Below are positions 51,810 to 60,595 of a stretch of DNA of 64,000 nucleotides, one piece after another. The notes beneath the pieces are model-generated. The model did no database searches and was not told where the DNA came from. It saw only the letters and a list, made by a program, of their open reading frames with translations. The DNA is taken from positions 620,001-684,000 of the forward strand of contig NZ_JSYL01000002.1 of NCBI RefSeq assembly GCF_000812865.1, in the 5' to 3' direction. Positions within the stretch are counted from its first letter, which is position 1, and the number at the start of each line of letters is the position of its first letter. Origin of the DNA: Kaistella jeonii (GTDB lineage: Bacteria; Bacteroidota; Bacteroidia; Flavobacteriales; Weeksellaceae). Made by a program: the position numbers and the translations under genes.

Positions 51810-53924
51810 TTATTTCTTCAAAGTTTTAAAACCCATTTCAAAAAGTGCGAAACTCAAAATATCTGCATTTTCACCAATCACCTGATCCGTACTTCTTCCC
51901 GCTCCATGACCTGCATTGGTTTCAATTCTTACCAAAACCGGATTGCTGCAAGATTGTTTTTCCTGCAATTCTGCACCAAATTTGAAAGAGTGCGCTGGAA
52001 CTACTCTATCATCGTGATCACTTGTAATGATCATGGTTGAAGGATAACAAACACCTTTTTTCACATTGTGAACCGGGGAATAAGATTTCAGATAATCAAA
52101 CATTTCTTTGCTGTCTTCTGCAGTTCCGTAATCGTAACTCCAACCTGCTCCTGCGGTGAATTTATTGTAACGCAACATATCCAAAACTCCAACTCCAGGG
52201 AAAGCAACTTTTGCCAAATCTGGACGCATGGTCATGGTTGCTCCAACTAAAAGTCCGCCATTTGAACGGCCGGAAAGTGCCATATAATCTTTGGAAGTAT
52301 ATCCTTTATTTTGCAAATATTCTCCGGCTGCGATGAAATCATCGAAGACATTTTTCTTTTTCATTTTCGTTCCGGCATCATGCCATTTCTTTCCGTATTC
52401 ACCGCCACCACGAATATTTGGAACGGCATAAATTCCACCGTTTTCCATCCAGATCGCATTGACGACAGAAAAGGCCGGTTGCAAACTGATGTTAAAACCG
52501 CCGTAAGAATAAAGGATCGTTGGATTTTTACCATCGAGTTTCAAACCTTTTTTGTAATTGATCATCATCGGAATTTTCGTTCCGTCTTTTGAAGTGTAGA
52601 AAACCTGCTCGGAAACATAATTTTCGGGATTGAATTTCACTTTTGGTTTTTGATAAACTTCAGACTTTCCAGAATCTGCATTGAATTTATAAATGGTTCC
52701 GGGCGTGATGTAATTGGTAAACGAGAAATAAAGATCTTTTTCTTTTTCCTTTCCACTAAAACCACCTGCAGTACCAATTCCAGGTAAATCGATGGTGCGG
52801 ATTAATTTACCGTCATAATCAAATTGTTTTACAGAAGTTACGGCATCTTTCATATATTTCGCGAAGATAAAACCTCCTCCTGTAGAAACATCGAGCACAT
52901 TTTCGGTTTCAGGAATAACATCGATCCAAACATCAGGTTTGTTGATATTGAATTTGATCAAACGCATATTCGGTGCGTTTTTGTCGGTCATTGCATAAAT
53001 AAAATCTCCTTTAGAATCCACAACACTGGTATTGAAATCATATCCTTTTTGAATAGGAATAAAATCTGTTTTGTTTTGTAGATCTTTAATATAAAGTTCA
53101 TTACCATTGGTCGCTTCTGAGGCACTCAAAATTTCGTAACGCTGATCTTCAGAAACACCGATTCCCATGTATCTTCTTTTGAAATTTTCGCCACCAATAA
53201 TCATTTTATCAGCACTTTGTTTCGTTCTTAACTGGTGAAAATACACCTTGTGCGTATCGGTTTTTGCGGAGAGTTCAGATCCTTTTGGTTTGTCATAACT
53301 AGAATAGAAAAAACCTTCATCTCCTAACCAGGAAGCGCCAGAAAATTTAACATCAATGATGGTTTCATCAATCACTTTCTTCGTAATTGCATCGATGATG
53401 ATTATTTTATTCCAGTCGCTTCCACCTTCTGAAATAGAATAAGCGACTAAATTTCCTTTTTTATTGAAAGAAACTCCGGCTAAAGAAGTCGTGCCCTTCT
53501 CTGAAAACTTATTGGGATCCAGAAAAACTTCAGTCTTCCCACTTTTATCTGTTCGATACAAAACCGATTGCGCCTGAAGTCCGTCATTTTTATAGAAATA
53601 AGTAAAATCTCCTTCTTTAAAAGGTGCGCTGATTTTTTCGTAATTCCAGATCTCTTTTAACTGAGATCGAATTTCTTCCCGGAAAGGAACTTTAGAAAGA
53701 TAATCTATGGTAAAAGCAACTTCCCGCTGCACCCAATCTTTTGTATCTTCTGCGCGGTCATCTTCTAACCATCGGTAAGTATCATTAACTTTTGTTCCAA
53801 AATAGTCATCGAAATGATCGATTTTTTTTGTTTCAGGATATTTCAAATTCGTAGTCATTTTCTGTGCGGTACAAGTTGCAAACAATAATCCGGTTGCACC
53901 AACTGCAAAGGTTTTAAAATTCAT
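51810..53924 (-). CDS. Prolyl oligopeptidase-family (S9) serine peptidase, lipoprotein
   Basis: 704 aa from ATG 53924; an in-frame start at 53951 lies in the promoter. N-terminal signal MNFKTFAVGATGLLFATCTA has a likely lipobox Cys. An N-terminal beta-propeller half is followed by the alpha/beta-hydrolase half with Ser in SGRSNGGLLVG, Asp in TSDHDDRVVPAHS and His in NAGHGAGRS. Prolyl oligopeptidases cut short peptides after Pro; it may act with the DPP7 in peptide use. It has its own promoter box and a terminator. Confidence 0.94.
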   Translation of the reverse strand: MNFKTFAVGATGLLFATCTAQKMTTNLKYPETKKIDHFDDYFGTKVNDTYRWLEDDRAEDTKDWVQREVAFTIDYLSKVPFREEIRSQLKEIWNYEKISAPFKEGDFTYFYKNDGLQAQSVLYRTDKSGKTEVFLDPNKFSEKGTTSLAGVSFNKKGNLVAYSISEGGSDWNKIIIIDAITKKVIDETIIDVKFSGASWLGDEGFFYSSYDKPKGSELSAKTDTHKVYFHQLRTKQSADKMIIGGENFKRRYMGIGVSEDQRYEILSASEATNGNELYIKDLQNKTDFIPIQKGYDFNTSVVDSKGDFIYAMTDKNAPNMRLIKFNINKPDVWIDVIPETENVLDVSTGGGFIFAKYMKDAVTSVKQFDYDGKLIRTIDLPGIGTAGGFSGKEKEKDLYFSFTNYITPGTIYKFNADSGKSEVYQKPKVKFNPENYVSEQVFYTSKDGTKIPMMINYKKGLKLDGKNPTILYSYGGFNISLQPAFSVVNAIWMENGGIYAVPNIRGGGEYGKKWHDAGTKMKKKNVFDDFIAAGEYLQNKGYTSKDYMALSGRSNGGLLVGATMTMRPDLAKVAFPGVGVLDMLRYNKFTAGAGWSYDYGTAEDSKEMFDYLKSYSPVHNVKKGVCYPSTMIITSDHDDRVVPAHSFKFGAELQEKQSCSNPVLVRIETNAGHGAGRSTDQVIGENADILSFALFEMGFKTLKK

Positions 53925-53939
53925 ATGTAAGGGTTTGTT

Positions 53940-53947
53940 CAAAAATA
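53940..53947 (-). promoter_or_regulatory. -7 promoter box of the S9 peptidase gene
   Basis: A perfect TATTTTTG on the minus strand, 16 nt before the ATG at 53924, giving a leader of about 12 nt. Confidence 0.5.
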
Positions 53948-54108
53948 GCATTATTTAGTGAAAGCAGAAAATTGCTTAAAAAATTCACAATGCAACCTTC
54001 AATTTTAATAAAAATTAATATTTACAACCTCAACTTTAACAAACTTTAAAATTGATTTGTTGGTTAAGGGAATACAATTTGCTAAGTTTACCATTCAAAA
54101 TCTTTAAT

Positions 54109-54303
54109 ATGAGAAAAGAGACCGGAATATTGTTAGCAGGAAGTTTAGGCTTACTTATAGGTTTAGGGATTTTTGGAGTGCGAAAATTTTTACTAAAGAA
54201 AAGTAAAGAGTACAATGATTACTACTCCGATTTTCACCGCCATTTTGACAAAAAACATCAGGAGGAGAATCCCGATGGTGTTGAGTTCCTTGCGATGCAA
54301 TAA
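54109..54303 (+). CDS. Small single-pass membrane protein
   Basis: 64 aa from ATG 54109; an upstream in-frame start at 54052 would add 19 residues. One membrane helix (GILLAGSLGLLIGLGIFGV, about 5-23), then a basic, His/Asp-rich soluble tail (KSKEYNDYYSDFHRHFDKKH). No known domain. It has its own strong terminator and no neighbour in an operon. Confidence 0.72.
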   Translation: MRKETGILLAGSLGLLIGLGIFGVRKFLLKKSKEYNDYYSDFHRHFDKKHQEENPDGVEFLAMQ

Positions 54304-54328
54304 ATATTTTTTTAAATTTAAATTAACA

Positions 54329-54360
54329 ATCCTGTCTCTTCGAAGAGCAGGATTTTTTTT
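54329..54360 (+). terminator. Terminator after small membrane protein gene
   Basis: ATCCTG-t-CTCTTCGAAGAG-CAGGAT forms a long hairpin followed by a T8 run. Confidence 0.85.
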
Positions 54361-54499
54361 GTTTTGTAATTTGAATGAGACATAAAACCTTAACTAAAAT
54401 CTTAAATTTTACCTATCAGTAAATAAGGAAAGCAATAAAATTTCTGTTGTAAAGGCTATTAAATAAACTTTTTAGTTATTTTTAACAAAATTTTCAAAA

Positions 54500-55903
54500 A
54501 TGGTTCTCAGTAGAATTTGGAGTGGCTTTATTATCGTAGCGATTTTGGTAGCGAGTATTAAATATTTGGTGTCCGATAATTACAAAGCGATCTACAATGA
54601 TATGGTTGTAGGAAAAAGTGGCGATACGGTGCAAATCGCTTCTAAGAGCACTTCTCAAATCTCGCCTGTTATCCTTGGGAATCTGGCTGGTAAAAAAGAT
54701 TTTATCGAGAATAGAATTCATTACAAAAGCGATTCTGCACAGTCGAAAGTTGCCGTTTATCGCGTTCAACAAACCGATGGCGTTATTGGAACCTCTGAAA
54801 CTGCTGTAAAAATATGTTTGGGCTTGATCGGAATTATGACTTTATTTATGGGTTTTATGAGCATTGCAGAAAAAGCGGGCGGAATCAATTTGTTATCAAG
54901 AATGATTCAGCCTTTTTTCTCTAAACTCTTTCCGGAAATTCCGAAAAACCATCCTTCTTTCGGACATATGTTACTCAATTTTTCTGCAAATTTATTGGGT
55001 TTAGATAACGCTGCAACTCCATTTGGATTAAAGGCGATGGAAAGTTTACAAACCCTAAATCCGGATAAAGAACGAGCGAGTAATTCTCAAATTATGTTTC
55101 TGTGTCTGCATGCAGGAGGTTTAACTTTGATTCCGGTTTCAATTATTGCTATTCGTGCTTCAATGGGATCTACAACTCCCACGGATATTTTTCTTCCATG
55201 TATGATCGCGACTTTTGCTGCAACATTATCCGCAATGATCGTAGTTTCGCTTTATCAGAAAATTAATTTATTACAACCTGTTGTCATTGCTTATGTAGGC
55301 GGGATTTCTGCGATTATTGCTTTACTGGTGGTTTATTTAGTGAGTCTGAGCAAAGAAGGTCTTGATAATTTCAGCATGTTATTGAGCAACGGAATTATCC
55401 TACTGATTTTCTTCGCCATCGTTTTGGGAGCACTTTACAAAAAAATAAATGTCTTCGATGCTTTTATTGATGGTGCTAAAGAAGGTTTCTGGACGTGTGT
55501 GAAAATTATTCCATATTTGGTTGGAATGTTAATCGCAATTTCATTATTAAGAACTTCGGGTGTTTTCGATGTTTTGATCGATGGAATGAAATGGGTTGCA
55601 ACCGTTGTCGGTTTTGACACCCGATTTGTTGATGGTTTACCAACTGCTCTCATCAAACCACTTTCCGGTTCAGGAGCAAGAGGAATGATGGTTGATACGA
55701 TGCAAACATTCGGAGCAGACAGTTTCCAGGGAAGATTAGCTGCAGTTTTACAGGGAAGTTCGGATACGACTTTCTACGTAATTGCGATTTATTTCGGCGC
55801 AGTTGGAATTAAAAATACCAGATATACAGTCACCGCAATGCTTTTAGCCGATTTGGTTGGAATAATTACTTCGGTTATTTTGGCGTATATTTTCTTTGCG
55901 TAA
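54500..55903 (+). CDS. Fused SpmA-SpmB (nucleoside recognition) membrane protein
   Basis: 467 aa polytopic membrane protein. The first half (about 1-250) resembles SpmA: NLLGLDNAATPFGLKAMESL and FLCLHAGGLTLIPVSIIAIR. The second half (about 280-467) resembles SpmB: GAKEGFWTCVKIIPYLVGML, PLSGSGARGMMVD and VLQGSSDTTFYVIAIYFGAVG. In Bacillus the two are separate spore maturation proteins; here they are fused in a non-sporulating lineage. The second half is a Gate/nucleoside-recognition fold, so transport is likely; the substrate is unknown. ATG start at 54500. Confidence 0.9.
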   Translation: MVLSRIWSGFIIVAILVASIKYLVSDNYKAIYNDMVVGKSGDTVQIASKSTSQISPVILGNLAGKKDFIENRIHYKSDSAQSKVAVYRVQQTDGVIGTSETAVKICLGLIGIMTLFMGFMSIAEKAGGINLLSRMIQPFFSKLFPEIPKNHPSFGHMLLNFSANLLGLDNAATPFGLKAMESLQTLNPDKERASNSQIMFLCLHAGGLTLIPVSIIAIRASMGSTTPTDIFLPCMIATFAATLSAMIVVSLYQKINLLQPVVIAYVGGISAIIALLVVYLVSLSKEGLDNFSMLLSNGIILLIFFAIVLGALYKKINVFDAFIDGAKEGFWTCVKIIPYLVGMLIAISLLRTSGVFDVLIDGMKWVATVVGFDTRFVDGLPTALIKPLSGSGARGMMVDTMQTFGADSFQGRLAAVLQGSSDTTFYVIAIYFGAVGIKNTRYTVTAMLLADLVGIITSVILAYIFFA

Positions 55904-55905
55904 AT

Positions 55906-55935
55906 AGTTGCAAGATGCGAGGTTCAAGATGCAGG
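55906..55935. repeat. TGCAAGATGC-type repeat left of the four-helix-bundle gene
   Basis: A run of short related words (TTGCAAGATGC, GGTTCAAGATGCAGG) begins 3 bp after the SpmAB stop. The same words in reverse orientation (GCAAGTATCAAGTTGCATGG) appear right of the four-helix-bundle gene (56328-56358). The two flanks are imperfect inverted repeats. Confidence 0.55.
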
Positions 55936-55964
55936 AAACAAATATGATTTTTAAAATTTAAATT

Positions 55965-56327
55965 ATGAGTTATACTAAACTTGACATTTATAACATCTCC
56001 TTTGATTTGTTCATCGAAACTCACCGACTTTCCTTTCGCCTTCCTAAATATGAATTATATGAATTGGGAAGTCAGTTACGACGTTCATCAGATTCCGTTA
56101 ATTCTAATATTGTTGAAGGTTACGGCAGAAGAATGTATAAAGCAGATTATATCAGGTTTTTAGTTTTTTCACATAGCAGTTGCGATGAAACCTCCAATCA
56201 TATATTAAAAATTATTCTTCTGCATCCTGATATTACAGAATTTAATGATATACTTCAAAAATATAAACTTTTAGGAGGAAAACTTCATAATTATATAGAA
56301 TATGTCAAAAATAATTGCCGAGCATAA
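55965..56327 (+). CDS. Four-helix-bundle protein (23S rRNA intervening-sequence protein family)
   Basis: 120 aa helical protein. LDIYNISFDLFIETHRLSFRLPKYELYELGSQLRRSSDSVNSNIVEG (the parts LGSQLRRSSDS and NIVEGYGRR are the signature) matches the IVP/four-helix-bundle family, which includes the Avd proteins of diversity-generating retroelements and proteins coded by insertions in 23S rRNA. No reverse transcriptase or rRNA is nearby, so it is a stand-alone copy. It is flanked by related short repeats. The role of stand-alone copies is not known to me. ATG start at 55965. Confidence 0.92.
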   Translation: MSYTKLDIYNISFDLFIETHRLSFRLPKYELYELGSQLRRSSDSVNSNIVEGYGRRMYKADYIRFLVFSHSSCDETSNHILKIILLHPDITEFNDILQKYKLLGGKLHNYIEYVKNNCRA

Positions 56328-56358
56328 CCTTGTAACCATGCAACTTGATACTTGCACC
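56328..56358. repeat. TGCAAG-type repeat right of the four-helix-bundle gene
   Basis: Starts at the base after the four-helix-bundle stop. Its reverse complement shares the words GTGCAAG, CAAGTTGCA and ACAAGG with the left flank (55906-55935). Together they bracket the gene. Confidence 0.5.
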
Positions 56359-56370
56359 AAATAACTAAAA

Positions 56371-56760
56371 ATGATACACGATAAAGACTACATCATCAGA
56401 ATAGTAAAACAATTTTCAGAATTTCTTTCTAAAATGATCTTAGGCGGAAAAAATGAGGACGACCTTATTGAACTTCAAAGGGTTTTTGATACCAATATGA
56501 ACGATACCTTCAAAATGGATTTTGAAACTTTAGCTGCAAAACCTACGGAAGAAATTGTTCAGCTGATCAATGACAAAGAGAGCGGTCACCAAATTCCGTA
56601 TTTCGAGTTGTTGGGACATTTATTTTACTTTAAAAATAAGGAAAATCCCAACGCTGATCTTGCGGAAAAAGCCAAAACATTCTACGAACAATATCTTCAA
56701 AAAAGTGGAATTTTCTCCTTGCCGATCGTTTCAAGAATTGGTGAATTGAATAAGGTTTAA
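56371..56760 (+). CDS. Helical protein of unknown function
   Basis: 129 aa, soluble and mostly helical, starting MIHDKDYIIRIVKQFSEFLSK. The C-terminal half (about 70-129) could form TPR-like helices (FELLGHLFYFKNKENPNADLAEKA). I do not recognise a named family with confidence; the start resembles small DUF6483-type proteins of other bacteria. It is 5 bp upstream of the MutS-like gene and probably co-transcribed, so it may be a partner of that protein. Confidence 0.75.
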   Translation: MIHDKDYIIRIVKQFSEFLSKMILGGKNEDDLIELQRVFDTNMNDTFKMDFETLAAKPTEEIVQLINDKESGHQIPYFELLGHLFYFKNKENPNADLAEKAKTFYEQYLQKSGIFSLPIVSRIGELNKV

Positions 56761-56765
56761 ATTGA

Positions 56766-58556
56766 ATGGACGAATTACATCTGTTACTGTCTCAAAAAAA
56801 AGAGACTCTTCAAAAATTACAAAAAAAACTAACCATTTTAGGTTGGATCCGCGTTGTCGTATTCCTTTCTATTGCGTACTTCTTGTTAAAATATTTTATT
56901 TTTGAAAGTGGTTTGAAAAGTCATTTGTATTTAGCCCTTTTCTTCACCATTATCTTTTTCATTTTAGGATATTTCCTTTTAAATATAAAACAGGAATTAC
57001 AGTTTTATAAAAATTACCTTCATATTGGAGATGAAATTATCAACAAAACAGAATTTGAAACAGGTTTAGATTTTGAGGAAGATATCGATCAGCATCCTTT
57101 TGCAAAAGACCTGGATATTCTGGGTAAAAACTCTCTCTTCAGTTTTCTCAATTACGGGGAAACAGCTTTAGGCAAAGACAAACTGAAAGATTTTCTTTTA
57201 AATCTAAGTGTTGAAAAAGAGCAAATAATTCTGCGTCAAAAATCGGTAGCAGAATTGTCTGAAAAGACGGAATGGAATATTCATTTTCTGACTTTGGCAA
57301 AGTCGATGGAAATTAAAGGAGAAATCAAACACCCACAAAAATCAAATTCAGTTTTTAATGATGCAGGTTTGGCGAAAGTCGCTACAATTGGAGTTCCTAT
57401 CTTGACTTTAATTACTTTACTCTTAGCAATATTTACCTCAATATCCGGAGCGTTGATCGGTGGATTGTTCGTTGGCATTTTGATTATTTCGAGAATTGTC
57501 CTGTATCTTTATCGAGAAAAAATGCAGGCTTTAGGAGAAATGATTTCCTTTGATTCGAATCAGTATGAGCAATTTCTAAATGTGTTCTCCCATATTGAAA
57601 AAGAAGATTTTAAGGAAGAACTCAACCAATCGCTTCAGGATAAACTCAGATCCGGAAAGACCAAATCTTCCCGAAAGGAAATAGAAAAGCTAGCTCGTTT
57701 ACTCAGAAATTATGAAAGTGGACAAAGTAATATTGGCGTCATTCTAAATAATTTTTTCCTATGGAATCTTAATTTCACTATTAAAATTGAAAATCAATTT
57801 AATAATATCGATGAGGATCTACCAAGATGGTTCGAAGCTTTTGCAGAATTTGAAGCTTTAATTTCGTTGGGAATTTTTAAATTTAAAAATCCAGATTATA
57901 TTTTGCCCGAAATCAATGAAAATGGTGTGAAATTTAAAACAGAAGATTTGATCCATCCTTTATTATTTCAAACGGAAGTGGTTTCAAATAATTTTACAAT
58001 CGATCAGAGTACGGAGATTTCAATTATTACCGGTGCGAATATGACTGGAAAAAGTACATTTCTCCGCACTGTAGGAATAAATTTGGTTCTGGCAATGGCG
58101 GGTTGTCCAATTGCCGCGAAAAAATTTAGTTTTATTCCGATGAAACTTTTTACCTCGATGCGAACGAGCGATTCTCTTAGCGACGGAACTTCTTATTTTA
58201 ATGCTGAAATCCTTCGCCTACGAAAATTAGTCGAGAATTTAGAAAAAGGCGAACCTCAATTTATTATTTTAGATGAGATTTTAAAAGGAACCAATTCTCA
58301 GGATAAACTTACAGGTTCTGAATTATTCCTGGAAAAATTAATGAAGAGCAAAGCATTGTTCTCCTGTCTGATTGCAACACATGATTTAGATTTAACCAAA
58401 ATAGAAGATAAATTCCCGATGAAAATAAGGAATTATTGCTTCGAACTTCAAAACATTGATGGTGAACTGGAGACTGATTATAAACTTCAAAATGGCGTCA
58501 CAAAAAGTATGAATGCCATTTATCTGATGAGAAAGTTTGGGATCATTGATGCTTAA
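56766..58556 (+). CDS. Membrane-anchored MutS-like ATPase
   Basis: 596 aa. Two membrane helices near the start (about 24-45 and 53-73) and two more in the middle (about 203-247), then a MutS-like lever/clamp helical region and a MutS ATPase domain: Walker A GANMTGKST (about 421-429), SMRTSDSLSDGTSYF with the MutS N-3 motif, Walker B FIILDEILKGT (about 498-508) and the ATHDLDL switch. There is no mismatch-binding domain I and no Smr domain. From memory, such proteins are widespread in Bacteroidota and labelled DNA mismatch repair protein MutS, but membrane helices argue for another role. ATG start. Confidence 0.88.
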   Translation: MDELHLLLSQKKETLQKLQKKLTILGWIRVVVFLSIAYFLLKYFIFESGLKSHLYLALFFTIIFFILGYFLLNIKQELQFYKNYLHIGDEIINKTEFETGLDFEEDIDQHPFAKDLDILGKNSLFSFLNYGETALGKDKLKDFLLNLSVEKEQIILRQKSVAELSEKTEWNIHFLTLAKSMEIKGEIKHPQKSNSVFNDAGLAKVATIGVPILTLITLLLAIFTSISGALIGGLFVGILIISRIVLYLYREKMQALGEMISFDSNQYEQFLNVFSHIEKEDFKEELNQSLQDKLRSGKTKSSRKEIEKLARLLRNYESGQSNIGVILNNFFLWNLNFTIKIENQFNNIDEDLPRWFEAFAEFEALISLGIFKFKNPDYILPEINENGVKFKTEDLIHPLLFQTEVVSNNFTIDQSTEISIITGANMTGKSTFLRTVGINLVLAMAGCPIAAKKFSFIPMKLFTSMRTSDSLSDGTSYFNAEILRLRKLVENLEKGEPQFIILDEILKGTNSQDKLTGSELFLEKLMKSKALFSCLIATHDLDLTKIEDKFPMKIRNYCFELQNIDGELETDYKLQNGVTKSMNAIYLMRKFGIIDA

Positions 58557-58622
58557 TCATTAAATCACAGTGCCATTTGTAACAATTCGACAAATTTATC
58601 GTCTTATTCTTTAAAATAAATC

Positions 58623-59960
58623 ATGAAGAAATCTGCCCTTTTTTTGCTGAGTCTCTTTTCAGTTTTTGCTTTTTCTCAGAAGAAATGGACTCTTCAGGAA
58701 TGCGTGAGTTATGCTGTAGAAAATAATCTGCAGGTAATCCAGGGAAATTTCAACAAAAAAATACAGGATAATATTCTACAAATCGCAAAAAGACAATATC
58801 TACCTGGAGTTTCTGCCACCGCAAATATAGGCGCCAATTTTGGACAGGGACGAGACACTTTCGGAACGACAAATAGGAATGATAATTTTAATAATGGTGC
58901 AAATGTAGGTGCTGATATTTTGCTCTTCAACTACGGTCGTTTGGAAAAAAACATTCGTAAATCCCAATACGATGTGGAAGCGGGAAGTTTTGATTTACAA
59001 AAAGTTAAAGATGATATTTCCTTACAAATTGCACAGCAATATTTATCAATTTTACTGAACAGAGAGATTACCAAAATTTCTGAAAGTGCTTTACAGAACG
59101 CAGAAAACCTTTATAAAAGAGCAAAAATCACAACAGAAGTTGGTACAACTGCACGAACTATTTTAGCGGAAGCTGAAGCTGCTTTTGCCCGGGAAAAACA
59201 AAATGTAAAAACAGCAGAGATCAATACGGACCGAAGTCTGTTTTCTCTTGCCATGTTGCTGCAACTTAAGGAATACAAAAACTTCGATATTCAAAATGTT
59301 CCTCTCGAAAATATGTTAGATGCGCCCCTTTATTCTGCTGATCAGATTATCAACAAAGCTTACGAAAATCAGCCTCAACTGAAAGCTGCGGAAAGTAGAA
59401 TAAAATCTAACGAGGCACAAACGGAAATCACTCGAACGGCTTTCTGGCCCACAATTTCTGCAAATGCGGGAATTGGAACTTCCTATTTTTATCGACTTCA
59501 ACCAATCAATATTGGCGGAAATGTAATACAACAAAGAAATTTTTTCAATCAGTTTGGAGATAATTTTGGGCAGCAAGTTGGAGTCACTGCAAATATTCCG
59601 ATTTTTAATAAAGGCATCACGAGATTACAGGTTCAACAGTCAAAAATAAATGAAGATCTGGCTAAAAACGCCTTGGAACAATCTAAACAGGATGTTCTGC
59701 AGAATGTTCAGAAAGCACAGTTTGATGCAGAAAGTAACTATCAAGCATACATTGCCGCAACTGAAGCAGAGAAAAGTTCAAAGTTAGCAAACGATTTTGC
59801 CGAGAAAAGCTTTGCTGCAGGAAGAGCAACAATTTATGATTTAAATGCTGCGAGAAACAATTTAGCGAATGCTCAAGGTTCGGTTGCACAGGCAAAATAT
59901 AACTATCTGTTTAGTATGAAATTGCTGAATTTCTATGCGGGAATTCCTTTATCTTTATAA
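58623..59960 (+). CDS. TolC-family outer membrane efflux protein
   Basis: 445 aa. Signal peptide (MKKSALFLLSLFSVFAFSQ), then two TolC repeats: KKWTLQECVSYAVENNLQVIQ at the start and the matching half beginning around NQPQLKAAESRIKSNEAQTE (about 250). Outer membrane beta strands and long periplasmic helices are implied. It should be the exit duct for an efflux or type I secretion pump, but no membrane fusion protein or pump gene lies on either side. ATG start at 58623. Confidence 0.93.
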   Translation: MKKSALFLLSLFSVFAFSQKKWTLQECVSYAVENNLQVIQGNFNKKIQDNILQIAKRQYLPGVSATANIGANFGQGRDTFGTTNRNDNFNNGANVGADILLFNYGRLEKNIRKSQYDVEAGSFDLQKVKDDISLQIAQQYLSILLNREITKISESALQNAENLYKRAKITTEVGTTARTILAEAEAAFAREKQNVKTAEINTDRSLFSLAMLLQLKEYKNFDIQNVPLENMLDAPLYSADQIINKAYENQPQLKAAESRIKSNEAQTEITRTAFWPTISANAGIGTSYFYRLQPINIGGNVIQQRNFFNQFGDNFGQQVGVTANIPIFNKGITRLQVQQSKINEDLAKNALEQSKQDVLQNVQKAQFDAESNYQAYIAATEAEKSSKLANDFAEKSFAAGRATIYDLNAARNNLANAQGSVAQAKYNYLFSMKLLNFYAGIPLSL

Positions 59961-60002
59961 AAAATTCTTTTCAACAATCATTTTAAAGGATAGATGTAAA
60001 AA

Positions 60003-60593
60003 ATGTCGATTTCGCTATTAGAAAAATATTTACCGGAAAATACGCTTCCTTATCTTAAAGTCTGGTTCGGCGATCATTCCATTCATATTAAAATTACAAA
60101 AGGCAGAAATTCCAAACTAGGCGATTACCGGAAAATGCCGGATAAATCACATCAAATCACTATTAATTCTACGCTTCAACCACCCCTTTTCTTTTTCGTT
60201 TTAACGCATGAACTAGCGCATCTCTTGGCTTTCGAAAATTTTGGTGGTCGAATTTCTCCGCATGGAGCTGAATGGAAAAATACTTTTAAAATAATGCTTT
60301 TAGAAAGCATCGCCATTTACCCGGACGATTTAAAACCGATCATTCTGAAATTTTCAAGATCACCGAAAGCCAACTTTATGGCAAGTCCGGATCTGGTGCG
60401 ATATTTCCACATCGAAAATTATGAAGACGAAAGTTCTTACATCGAAGATTTAGATTTGGGAGAAAAGTTTGTTTATCGGAAACAGACTTATATCATTGAG
60501 GAAAAGCGAAAAAAAAACTATCTTTGTTTAAATCTAGACACGGCCAAAAAATATCTATTTAAACCTTTGGCAAGAGTCGAAAAATTAAGTTAA
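60003..60593 (+). CDS. SprT-like zinc metalloprotease domain protein
   Basis: 196 aa, soluble. FVLTHELAHLLAFENFGGRISPHGAEW (the core HELAH, about 68-72, followed by the third zinc ligand His in PHGAEW) is the SprT/Spartan signature. The C-terminal part (about 150-196) is a small beta domain, and no four-cysteine zinc ribbon is visible. Eukaryotic Spartan degrades DNA-protein crosslinks; bacterial SprT functions are unknown. 42 bp after tolC, and manC starts 2 bp after its stop. Confidence 0.9.
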   Translation: MSISLLEKYLPENTLPYLKVWFGDHSIHIKITKGRNSKLGDYRKMPDKSHQITINSTLQPPLFFFVLTHELAHLLAFENFGGRISPHGAEWKNTFKIMLLESIAIYPDDLKPIILKFSRSPKANFMASPDLVRYFHIENYEDESSYIEDLDLGEKFVYRKQTYIIEEKRKKNYLCLNLDTAKKYLFKPLARVEKLS

Positions 60594-60595
60594 TA

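Noticed and set aside
54500..55903. SpmA/SpmB as evidence of sporulation
   Set aside because: No other sporulation gene is seen and the rest of the window is Bacteroidota, which do not sporulate.
55965..56327. Four-helix-bundle gene as Avd of a diversity-generating retroelement
   Set aside because: There is no reverse transcriptase and no template/variable repeat pair in the window.
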